Below, one piece after another: positions 15,365-22,696 of a DNA stretch of 30,010 bases. The position numbers and the translations under genes were made by a program. The first letter of the stretch is position 1. Every line of letters begins with the position of its first letter. Origin of the DNA: JABFXC01 sp045804265 (GTDB lineage Bacteria > Gemmatimonadota > Gemmatimonadetes > Gemmatimonadales > Gemmatimonadaceae); contig JBJMNK010000073.1 of assembly GCA_045804265.1 (NCBI GenBank), positions 1 through 30,010 on the forward strand, read 5' to 3'. Below the pieces are notes generated by a model. The model saw only the letters and a list, made by a program, of their open reading frames with translations, had not been told where the DNA came from and searched no databases.

Positions 15365-16682
15365 ATACGTAGTGCTCCTCGCGGCAGCGTTAGGCGCGGC
15401 CGCGTGCACCGAAAAGCTCGAGAGCGGCCGTGCCTGTCCGGCGCTCTGTCCGATCGAGGAAGTCGGGATCGTCGATACCACGATCCAGGGAATCACCCTC
15501 GACACCGTCGTCTACCCGGGGCCGCCCGTCGGCAGCGAGGGGACGGTCCTCCTGCTCACGCGCACCGACGGCGCGCTCGACCTGCGCGGCGTCTTTCGCT
15601 TCGACTCGCTGCCGGCGGTGTTCGTCAAGCACAAGCCGGACAGCTCGGCGCAGGACACCACGCACTACGACATCAAGGCCATCGCCGGCGCGCGGATCCT
15701 CGTCGTCGGCGACACGACGCCGACGGCGCCGCCGCTTCCGACCGACTCGGTGACGATCGTCGCCTATGACGTCGACACCACCGGCGTCCTCGACACCGCG
15801 GTCGCGCCGATCGCCGCGCTGTTCACGCCGGCACGCGAGATCGGGCGCCGGCGCATTCGCGCCGAGGCGATCCGCGACACGTTCTCGATTCCGCTGAGCG
15901 ATGTCGCGGTGCTGGGCAAGATCCAAGGGCACACCGCGCTGCGCGTCGGGCTCCGCATCGAGTCCGGCGGCAACACCGCGATCCGGTTGATCGCGAGTGG
16001 CGGTGGCGCGCTGACGACGGTCGAGTTCCGTCCGTCGTCGACGACCGATTCGACGCAGGCGGATTCGCTCGTGTCGTTCAGCGTCAACTCGACGACACCG
16101 ACCGACGATGCGACGCAGGCCGCGAATCTTCGCGACTACACGCTCGTCGTGAAGGGGACTCCACCGCCGCCCGTCGGAGAGCTCGCGGTCGGCGGAATTC
16201 GCGGGCGCCGGGTGTACATGAACCTCGACATCCCGAAGCGCCTGCTCGACTCGACCCAGATCGTGCGCGCGACGCTTCGCCTGAACCAGGTCGCGAGCCC
16301 GCTCGCGAGCGCCGCCGATACCGGCCAGCTGCGCGTGCTGCTCGCGACCGCGCTCACCAGCGTCACCGACATCACGAAGCGCTCGCTCTTTCACGAGAAC
16401 GTCAACTTCAACGGGACGTACTGGTTCGGCGCGACCACGGGCCTGCGTGGCATCCTGATGGCGGCCGATACCAACGCCAGTCGCTCGATCGAGATCGCGC
16501 CGATCCTTCGCCAGTGGGCGGGGACCGACCCGGCCAAGCAGCCGCACGCGATCATCCTCTCGCTGCCGACCGAGGGCATCTCGCCACTCGAGCTCCGCTT
16601 CGCATCGCTGGAGGCAACGCCGGCGCTGCGTCCGTCTCTCCAGATCACTTACGTGCCGCGCAACGCGCCGGGAATTCCGTGA
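15348..16682 (+). CDS. Lipoprotein with C-terminal DNRLRE-like domain
   Basis: The 444-residue product starts with a lipoprotein signal (basic SVWRKY, hydrophobic VVLLAAALG, lipobox AAAC with C20) and is probably outer-membrane anchored. The middle is rich in Thr, Asp and Ala and looks beta-stranded. The C-terminal half, from about RVYMNLDIPKRLLDSTQIV to the end, resembles the DNRLRE-type beta-sandwich found in exported bacterial proteins; this is by eye. I chose GTG at 15348 because GAGGG lies 5 bases upstream and the signal peptide is correct. An upstream in-frame TTG (15321) would spoil the signal. The stop overlaps the next start (TGATG), so it is coupled to the outer-membrane protein that follows and likely works with it. 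Confidence 0.7.
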   Translation: MSVWRKYVVLLAAALGAAACTEKLESGRACPALCPIEEVGIVDTTIQGITLDTVVYPGPPVGSEGTVLLLTRTDGALDLRGVFRFDSLPAVFVKHKPDSSAQDTTHYDIKAIAGARILVVGDTTPTAPPLPTDSVTIVAYDVDTTGVLDTAVAPIAALFTPAREIGRRRIRAEAIRDTFSIPLSDVAVLGKIQGHTALRVGLRIESGGNTAIRLIASGGGALTTVEFRPSSTTDSTQADSLVSFSVNSTTPTDDATQAANLRDYTLVVKGTPPPPVGELAVGGIRGRRVYMNLDIPKRLLDSTQIVRATLRLNQVASPLASAADTGQLRVLLATALTSVTDITKRSLFHENVNFNGTYWFGATTGLRGILMAADTNASRSIEIAPILRQWAGTDPAKQPHAIILSLPTEGISPLELRFASLEATPALRPSLQITYVPRNAPGIP

Positions 16683-17893
16683 TGTCGTCCACCACTCGTC
16701 CCATCTGCCTGACGCGCGTGACGCTGGCTGCATCGCTGCTCGCGATGTTCGCGCTGTCGGGCGCGAAAGCCGCCGAAGCGCAGGGGTCCGCCGCATCGCA
16801 GGGTTTCGGCTACCCGCCCGGTCAGCTCGGATCGCGCGCGAGCGCGAGCGTCGGCGCCTTCACCGAGTTTGACGAGTCCACGCCGCTCAACCCGTCAGCG
16901 CTGCTTGGCTGGCGGAACGCCGGCGTGCACTTCCAGTACGAGCCCGAGTTCCGCACCACCGAAGCGAATGGCGCGACCATCCGCAGCGCCGTCAACCGCG
17001 TGCCGGTCGTGCTGGCGGCGCTCCCTGTCGGCTCCCGCTCGGTGATCGCGCTGTCGCTCTCCACGCTGCTCGACCGGACGTGGGGGACCGACGTCGTCGA
17101 TCGCCGGCTCGTCGGCGCCGAGTCGCTCTACGTGAACGAGATCTCCAGCTCCGACGGCGGGATGAACGACATCCGCGTCGCCGGTGCGTTCCGTGTCCGC
17201 GACTGGCTAGACGTCGGCGTCGGCGCGCATGCGATCGTCGGCCTCGACCGGTTCAACCAGACGGTGGTCCTCTCGCGCACCGACCCGCGCGTCGACACCA
17301 CGAAGTCCACCGAGTTCAGCCCGTACGGGCAGAGCGCCGACATCCGCTTCTCCGGCAGCGCGCTGTCGGCCGGCGTCACCGTCAGGCCTAACCGTCACCT
17401 CTCGGTCGCGCTCTCGGCCCGGCGCGGCGAGAACGTGACGCTGACGCGCCGCGACTCGACGCTCGGCACCGCCCGCGTCCCCGACCGTCTCGGTGCCGGG
17501 ATCGCCTGGGAGCTGGTGCCGCGGACCACGTTGGCCGCCGACGCCGACTGGACCGGCTGGAGCTCGCTGGCACCACTGAGCACGCAGTCGAAGCCGCAGG
17601 ACGCGTTAGGCCTGTCGATCGGTGTCGAGACGCCGGGCCCGCGATTCGCCGGCCGCGCGCTGACCGTGCGCGGGGGCTTCCGTCATCGCGAGCTGGCTTA
17701 CACCGCCCCGGTCGGCAGCTCGGGCGGCGCGCCGGTGTTCAGCCAGGTGAAGGAGAACGCCGTCGGCCTCGGGCTCAGCGCGCCGTTCGCCTACGACCGC
17801 GCGCTCCTCCAGATCTACGGCCAGCGCGCGCTCCGCAACGTCGCCGCGGAGAAGAGCTTCACGTTCGGCGTGGGCATCTCGATTCGCCCCTGA
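16682..17893 (+). CDS. Outer-membrane beta-barrel protein, function unknown
   Basis: The 403-residue protein has a signal peptide (hydrophobic LAASLLAMFALSG, cleavage near EAQG) and then alternating polar and hydrophobic strands rich in Gly, Arg and Ser. These are typical of a porin-like or FadL-like barrel (for example DIRFSGSALSAGVTVRPNRHLSVALS split over two strands). It ends with the strand FTFGVGISIRP. The start overlaps the stop of the lipoprotein gene. The pair may form an outer-membrane complex. I do not recognise a named family; transport or surface anchoring are both possible. Confidence 0.65.
   Translation: MSSTTRPICLTRVTLAASLLAMFALSGAKAAEAQGSAASQGFGYPPGQLGSRASASVGAFTEFDESTPLNPSALLGWRNAGVHFQYEPEFRTTEANGATIRSAVNRVPVVLAALPVGSRSVIALSLSTLLDRTWGTDVVDRRLVGAESLYVNEISSSDGGMNDIRVAGAFRVRDWLDVGVGAHAIVGLDRFNQTVVLSRTDPRVDTTKSTEFSPYGQSADIRFSGSALSAGVTVRPNRHLSVALSARRGENVTLTRRDSTLGTARVPDRLGAGIAWELVPRTTLAADADWTGWSSLAPLSTQSKPQDALGLSIGVETPGPRFAGRALTVRGGFRHRELAYTAPVGSSGGAPVFSQVKENAVGLGLSAPFAYDRALLQIYGQRALRNVAAEKSFTFGVGISIRP
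17380..17393. repeat. Head-to-head pair of CGTYAGGC motifs
   Basis: CGTCAGGC (17380-17387) overlaps GCCTAACC (17386-17393), a one-mismatch form of GCCTAACG, inside the outer-membrane protein gene. The reading frame uses the rare Arg codon AGG and CCT AAC for Pro-Asn here. Confidence 0.5.
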
Positions 17894-17897
17894 GCGG

Positions 17898-19082
17898 ATG
17901 ACGGAAAGCGCCGAGACGCTGGCCCCGCTCATCCTGGTCGCCGACGACGTGCCGGCGAACGTCGAGCTCCTCTTCGACCAGCTGCACACGCTCGGCTACC
18001 GGACGATCTCGGCCCACGACGGGCCGAGCGCGCTCGCGTCGTGCTTCGAGTTCCGCCCCGAGCTCTGCATCCTCGACGTCTCGATGCCGGCCGGCGATCT
18101 CGGCATCGACGACCGCTCGACCGGCTTCGAGGTCTGCCGGCGCATCAAGCGCGACCCGCGCAGCGCCCGCATCCCGGTCATCTTCGTCACCGCGCTCAAC
18201 GACACCACCGATCGCGTGCGGGCGATCGAAGCCGGCGGCGACGACTTCCTCACCAAGCCGCACAACCGCCTCGTCCTCGGCGCCCGCGTTCGCTCGCTCA
18301 TCAAGCTCAAGGCGGCGACCGACGCACTCGAGGAGTCGTTCCGCAAGATGCGCGAGCTGGAGAAGGTCCGCGACGACCTGATGAAGATGATCGTCCACGA
18401 CCTCAAGAGCCCGTTGACGACCGTGCTCGCCACGCTCGAGATGGTGACCGACGGCGACTTCGGCGCCATCAGCTCGGAGCAGCGCCGCGCGTTAGGCGAT
18501 GCGGAAGCGAAGGCCGAGGACCTGCTGGCGCTGATCGAGGACCTCCTCGAGGTGGCGCGACTCGAGGAGACGACGATCACCCTCCAGGTCGCGGCGACGG
18601 CACCGGCCGCGCTCCTCTCGGAGATCGTCCACGAGTGGCGGCTGCGCTTCCAGCAGGAGGGGATCAAGGTGACGGTGGACGTCAGCGACGACGTCCCGAT
18701 CTTCGAGGCCGATCCGACGCTGCTCCGGCGCGTCTTCGCGAACCTGATCCAGAACGCGGTCACGCACACCGCACGCGCGGTCGAGCTCCAGCTCGGCGCC
18801 CGCGCCGACAGCGACGGGGTGCTCTTCACCGTCGCCGACAACGGCCCCGGGATCCCGAAGGAGTATCAGGAGCTGATCTTCCGCAAGTTCGAGCAGGTCC
18901 GCACGCCTAACGCTCCGCGCGTCCGCAGCTCGGGACTCGGCCTCGCCTTCTGCAAGCTCGCCGTCGAAGCGCACGGCGGCCGGATCTGGGTCCAGAGCGA
19001 GGAGGGGAAGGGAAGCGCGTTCCACTTCTGGCTACCGCTCAGACCGCCCGCGCTGACCGCCGTCGTGCGGTCCGGCGCGTAG
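17898..19082 (+). CDS. Response regulator-histidine kinase fusion, cytoplasmic
   Basis: The 394-residue protein has an N-terminal receiver domain with acidic pair D16-D17, phospho-acceptor D60, T98 and K120. A coiled-coil link is followed by a HisKA domain (VHDLKSPLTTV, H167) and a HATPase domain (NLIQNAVTH, DNGPGIP, SSGLGLAF). It has no membrane segment. The reversed order, receiver first, means its kinase activity is probably gated by another kinase's phosphotransfer. The receiver has an extra segment of about nine residues after the DVSMP motif (AGDLGIDDRS) before GFEVCRRIK. It starts 4 bases after the outer-membrane gene, ending the operon 7 bases before a 172-bp repeat. Confidence 0.92.
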   Translation: MTESAETLAPLILVADDVPANVELLFDQLHTLGYRTISAHDGPSALASCFEFRPELCILDVSMPAGDLGIDDRSTGFEVCRRIKRDPRSARIPVIFVTALNDTTDRVRAIEAGGDDFLTKPHNRLVLGARVRSLIKLKAATDALEESFRKMRELEKVRDDLMKMIVHDLKSPLTTVLATLEMVTDGDFGAISSEQRRALGDAEAKAEDLLALIEDLLEVARLEETTITLQVAATAPAALLSEIVHEWRLRFQQEGIKVTVDVSDDVPIFEADPTLLRRVFANLIQNAVTHTARAVELQLGARADSDGVLFTVADNGPGIPKEYQELIFRKFEQVRTPNAPRVRSSGLGLAFCKLAVEAHGGRIWVQSEEGKGSAFHFWLPLRPPALTAVVRSGA

Positions 19083-19089
19083 CGCGCGA

Positions 19090-19261
19090 GCTATGACACC
19101 GCGATAAAGAAATGATCGAGACTCCGATCGAGAGATAAGCGAGGAGCGAAGCAGCTGCGCGGGACGACAGCGGCGGGTGTGCCGGTAACATCAATCGTTG
19201 TTTCGTCGCTGATCTCTTCTCTCTCGATCGGAGTCTCGATCATCTCTCATCGCCGTGTTGA
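19090..19261. repeat. 172-bp hairpin repeat, copy 2
   Basis: This is the same element as 11429-11600, same length and no gaps. The arms pair GATGATCGAGACTCCGATCG-type sequence near 19110-19130 with 19224-19246; here the stem is better matched than in copy 1, because position 40 of the element is C rather than A. The invariant internal block is at 19192-19210. It begins 7 bases after the stop of the receiver-kinase gene and again sits between convergent genes. Confidence 0.85.
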
Positions 19262-19329
19262 ACGCGGAACGCACAGCATCGCTCCTCGCTCTTCGCACTG
19301 CGGCGGGGCAATGGCACCGAGAGAAACGA

Positions 19330-19361
19330 CGAAGGGGCACCCAACCTCGGGTGCCCCTTCG
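19330..19361 (-). terminator. Terminator of the OmpA/TSP3 gene
   Basis: GAAGGGGCACCC (19331-19342) and GGGTGCCCCTTC (19349-19360) pair perfectly around a 6-base loop, and one more C-G pair closes the base. Read on the minus strand it follows the gene's stop by 27 bases and is followed by GTCGTTTCTCTC, a modest U-rich tail. The remaining bases 19262-19329 show nothing I can name. Confidence 0.8.
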
Positions 19362-19388
19362 AACTGCTTCAGCGCTTCGCGCTGATCA

Positions 19389-20771
19389 TCAGTCGATCCG
19401 CTTGAGCTCCACTCTCCGGTTCATCGCACGGCCGGAGACCGACCCGTTCCCGCTGACCGGCTGGTCCGGTCCGTAGCCGCGGGCGACCAGGCGATCGGCG
19501 TTCACGCCGCGCATGATCAGGTAGGCGCGCACCGCTTCGGCGCGCTGCACCGAGAGGCGGACGTTGGTGGTGTACTTGCCGTGCGAGTCGGTGTGGCCGG
19601 CGACTTCGACCTTGATCTCGGGGGAAGCGTTGAGCTGCTTCGCCACCTCGTCGAGGATCAGCATCGAGCTCGGGAGCAGGTCGTCCTTCGACGGCTCGAA
19701 GTTCACGCCGCGGAGGGTGACCGTGCGCTCGTTAGGCTTGAACAGCGGCGCCGGGCAGCCGATCGAGTCCACCGCCGATCCAGCCGGCGAGTCCGGGCAC
19801 TTGTCGCGTGAATCTGGGACACCATCCTTGTCCGCGTCGGCTTCAGCGACCGGAGTCGCGCAGCCGACCGAGTTCACCGCGGTGCCGGCCGGCGTCGCCG
19901 GGCAGCGGTCGCGATCGTCAGGCACGCCGTCATTGTCGCTGTCCGATGCGAGCGCGCAGCCATGGCCATCGACGGCAGCGCCGGGACGCGTCGTCGGGCA
20001 GAGATCCTTCGGATCGATCACCCCGTCGTTGTCGCTGTCATAGTAGACCGGGCATCCCGCACCGTCGACGCTCGAGTTGGAGGGCGTGTTCGCGCACTGG
20101 TCGTTGGCGTCGGGAATCCCGTCGCCGTCGCTGTCACGCGCCGGCGCGGCCGCAACCGGCGCAGGCGCCGGAGCGGGTGCGGCGACGATCGGCTTCGCCG
20201 CCACCTTCTCCTTCGCGTGGCCGACCCAGAGCGGGAAGCTGATCCCCGCCTGCACCGAGCGATTCGTGTTGCGGAGCGCCGTGCCCGAGATCGGATGCGT
20301 GATGTAATCGATCACGCCATCGACTCGCAGCGACATGAAGTTGCTTGGCGCGTAGCGCAGGCCAACGAGCCCGCTGTAGCCGAGGTCACGCATGGTCGGG
20401 CTGACCGCGCTCTTCGACGTGTACTGATTGCGGACCCCGCCGACGCCGAGGATCACGGAGAGCGGGCCGAACGCCGGCGCGTAGTTGTAGCGGACGTGCA
20501 CCGGGAGCATCTGCACCTGGCCGAGTGCGGGTCCGAAGTTGTACGAGTAGTACGATGCATCGCCCTCGAGCATGAACGTCGCCAGCCCCGAGCCCGAGGC
20601 GAGCGTCAGGCGCGCGCCGCCGGATGTGAGCGTCCCGTACGGGAAGACCGGGTCGAAGCGTGCGGCGCTTCCGAAGCCACCGATCTCGATGAAGCCCTGC
20701 GCGCCAGCAGGGAGCGCGGCGCCCGCCAGTGCGGCGGCGAACAGCGTTGATCTGACGAGTGTGGATCTCAT
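19389..20771 (-). CDS. OmpA-family outer-membrane protein with thrombospondin type 3 repeats
   Basis: The 460-residue protein has a signal peptide (cleavage near PAGA-QG, residue 24), an N-terminal beta-barrel (about 25-185), a Pro/Ala linker (196-211), and four calcium-binding TSP3 repeats (213-340; DSDGDGIPDANDQC, DSDNDGVIDPKDLC and two more). The C-terminal peptidoglycan-binding OmpA domain (350-460) has GHTDSHGKYTTNVRLSVQRA and ends NRRVELKRID. It links outer membrane to cell wall. I chose the ATG at 20771 because GAGG lies 7 bases upstream; an ATG two codons earlier is possible. The gene stands alone with its own terminator and is divergent from miaB. Confidence 0.92.
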   Translation of the reverse strand: MRSTLVRSTLFAAALAGAALPAGAQGFIEIGGFGSAARFDPVFPYGTLTSGGARLTLASGSGLATFMLEGDASYYSYNFGPALGQVQMLPVHVRYNYAPAFGPLSVILGVGGVRNQYTSKSAVSPTMRDLGYSGLVGLRYAPSNFMSLRVDGVIDYITHPISGTALRNTNRSVQAGISFPLWVGHAKEKVAAKPIVAAPAPAPAPVAAAPARDSDGDGIPDANDQCANTPSNSSVDGAGCPVYYDSDNDGVIDPKDLCPTTRPGAAVDGHGCALASDSDNDGVPDDRDRCPATPAGTAVNSVGCATPVAEADADKDGVPDSRDKCPDSPAGSAVDSIGCPAPLFKPNERTVTLRGVNFEPSKDDLLPSSMLILDEVAKQLNASPEIKVEVAGHTDSHGKYTTNVRLSVQRAEAVRAYLIMRGVNADRLVARGYGPDQPVSGNGSVSGRAMNRRVELKRID

Positions 20772-20976
20772 GGTCATGCCTCGAAGGGGGACGGCGTCTG
20801 GCTCGCTCTGCAGCCGCATGTGGTGGCAAGTGCGCGTCGCTTCGCGGTACGCCCGAAGCACCGTGCCTCGCCGGTTATCTGTAAAACGGACGCATCAATT
20901 CGGTCCGGGTTACGGTGCGCGCGCGTTGACCCCCTGAAATCGCGATCGGCGCGTCGCGCCAACCGGCTGCGAGCGC

Positions 20977-20985
20977 TATATTTAG
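20977..20985 (+). promoter_or_regulatory. Weak -10 candidate for miaB
   Basis: TATATTTAG is the only AT-rich block in the 248-base region between the divergent ompA-like gene and miaB, 34 bases before the miaB ATG. No -35 at the right spacing is visible. TTGACC (20926-20931) is too far upstream to be its partner. On the other strand, TTTTACAGATAAC (around 20872-20885) may serve the OmpA gene. Confidence 0.25.
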
Positions 20986-21019
20986 ACGTTTGCACCTAAC
21001 GTCCCGCGCGACACGGATC

Positions 21020-22363
21020 ATGACGCTCAGCGCCCGCCCCACCGTCTACATCGAGACCTACGGCTGCCAGATGAACGTCAGCGACTCCGAGCTGATGCTC
21101 GGAAAGCTGGCGGCCAGCGGGTACGATGCCGTCGACAAGCCGGACGGCGCCGACGTGATCCTCGTGAACACCTGCGCCATACGCGACCACGCCGAGCAGC
21201 GCGTCATCGGACGACTCGGCGAGTTGAAGCGGTTCATGGGGCCGAAGACCGTCGTCGGCGTCACCGGGTGCATGGCGCAACGGTTGGGCGCGCAGATCCT
21301 CGACAAGGCGAAGCACGTCAGCCTGGTGATCGGGCCGGACGGCTATCGGGCGCTGCCCGCTCTCGTCGACGGCGCGCGCAGCGGCGAGCGCTCGATCGCG
21401 ACCAGCTTCGACATCGAGGAGCACTACGAGGACTTCACCCCGCGCCGCTTCGACAAGGTGAAGGCCTGGATCCCCGTGCAGCGCGGCTGCGACTACAAGT
21501 GCACCTACTGCATCGTCCCGACGACGCGCGGCGCCGAGCGCTCGCGACGGCTCGATGAAGTCGTCCGTGAGACGCGCGAGGTGGTCGCCGATGGAATGAC
21601 CGAGATCGTCCTGCTCGGCCAGACGGTCAACTCGTACAACGACGGCAGCCACGACTTCGCCGACCTCCTCCGCGCCGTCGGCGCCGTGCCGGGGGTGAAG
21701 CGCATCCGATTCACCAGTCCGCACCCTAACGATTTCAGCGATCGCGTCATCGCCGCGATGGCGGATACGGCGGCGGTCTGCGAGCACGTGCACCTGCCGA
21801 TGCAGAGCGGGTCAACGCGCGTGCTGAAGCGGATGCTGCGCCGCTACACGCGCGAAGGCTACTTCGACTGCGTCGCCCGGTTGCGCGCGGCAATCCCCGG
21901 ACTCGCGTTGACGACGGACGTCATCGTCGGATTTCCCGGCGAAACCGACGAGGACTTCGAGGAGACGCTGAGCGCGGTGCGCGAGCTGGCGTTCGAGGAT
22001 GCGTTCACCTTCAAGTTCTCTCCCCGCGACGGCACGCCCGCGACGCGGATGCCGGCCAGCGAAACGGTGCCTGACGACGTCGCGTCGGAGCGGCTCGCGC
22101 GACTGATCGACACCGTGCGTTCGGCTTCACGAGCGCGGAACATGACGCTGCTCGGGACGCGACACGAGGTGCTGGTCGAAAAGTCCGCGCGCCGCGGCGC
22201 GGAGCTGGTCCAGGCGAGGACGCGCGACTTCAAGACGGTGCTGCTACCCGGCGACGAGTCACTCGTCGGCAAGTATTTCAACGTCGAGCTCACCGGAACG
22301 ACTGGCTCGACCTTCACCGGCGCCGTCGTTCGCGAGCGGCTGCCACTGCCCATGGCCGGATGA
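21020..22363 (+). CDS. miaB: tRNA methylthiotransferase MiaB
   Basis: MiaB is a radical-SAM enzyme that adds a methylthio group to isopentenyl-adenosine-37 of tRNAs reading codons that start with U. The 447-residue protein has the N-terminal UPF0004 domain with cluster cysteines C16 (YGCQMN), C52 (NTCAIR) and C84 (TGCMAQR). The radical-SAM motif CDYKCTYC gives C157, C161 and C164, and a TRAM domain closes the protein. The NTCAIRDHAEQ pattern and length fit MiaB better than RimO or MtaB. An upstream in-frame TTG (20990) is unlikely; ATG at 21020 gives the usual N-terminus. The stop overlaps the next start (ATGA). Confidence 0.94.
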   Translation: MTLSARPTVYIETYGCQMNVSDSELMLGKLAASGYDAVDKPDGADVILVNTCAIRDHAEQRVIGRLGELKRFMGPKTVVGVTGCMAQRLGAQILDKAKHVSLVIGPDGYRALPALVDGARSGERSIATSFDIEEHYEDFTPRRFDKVKAWIPVQRGCDYKCTYCIVPTTRGAERSRRLDEVVRETREVVADGMTEIVLLGQTVNSYNDGSHDFADLLRAVGAVPGVKRIRFTSPHPNDFSDRVIAAMADTAAVCEHVHLPMQSGSTRVLKRMLRRYTREGYFDCVARLRAAIPGLALTTDVIVGFPGETDEDFEETLSAVRELAFEDAFTFKFSPRDGTPATRMPASETVPDDVASERLARLIDTVRSASRARNMTLLGTRHEVLVEKSARRGAELVQARTRDFKTVLLPGDESLVGKYFNVELTGTTGSTFTGAVVRERLPLPMAG

Positions 22364-22656
22364 AAAATCTCAACGAGGACGAGATCATCGAGGTCTACAA
22401 GCAGGTGAGCGCGCAGGTGCCGAACTTCTGCGGTTGCGCGAAATGCCGTGATGACGCGATCTCGCTCGCGCTGAACCATGTTCGTCCCCGGTATGCGACT
22501 GGCGAGCCGCCTGACGGCGCGGTGCTGTCCCGCATCGAGCTGCGGTCGGACAAGGGCCAGGCGGAGCTCATCTCGGTGGTGATGGACGCAGTCAGGCAGG
22601 TGGCGGCGCGCCCGCGCCACCCCACGCCACCTCTCGGGTCGCCGGTCGTGCGCTGA
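22360..22656 (+). CDS. ComFB-family protein (late competence)
   Basis: The 98-residue protein matches the ComFB family: a short N-terminal helix (NLNEDEIIEVY), then the cysteine motif FCGCAKCRDDAISLALNHVRPRY with C24, C26 and C29. ComFB of Bacillus lies in the comF competence operon, and related proteins occur fused or next to nucleotide-signalling genes. The exact biochemical role is not settled. It overlaps miaB by four bases and is followed 40 bases later by comEC, which supports a competence link here. The C-terminus is Pro/Arg-rich. I leave the symbol empty because only family membership is supported. Confidence 0.75.
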   Translation: MKNLNEDEIIEVYKQVSAQVPNFCGCAKCRDDAISLALNHVRPRYATGEPPDGAVLSRIELRSDKGQAELISVVMDAVRQVAARPRHPTPPLGSPVVR

Positions 22657-22696
22657 TCGCCGGCGCGATCGCGGCGGCGCGGGCGGAGGATGCCAC

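Noticed and set aside
19781..20135. Tandem DNA repeats in the OmpA gene
   Set aside because: The repetition is the four TSP3 protein repeats, already explained by the gene; no mobile or CRISPR-type array.
19389..20861. Longer start of the OmpA/TSP3 protein
   Set aside because: The 30 extra residues lie before a normal signal peptide; the ATG at 20771 has a Shine-Dalgarno at proper spacing.
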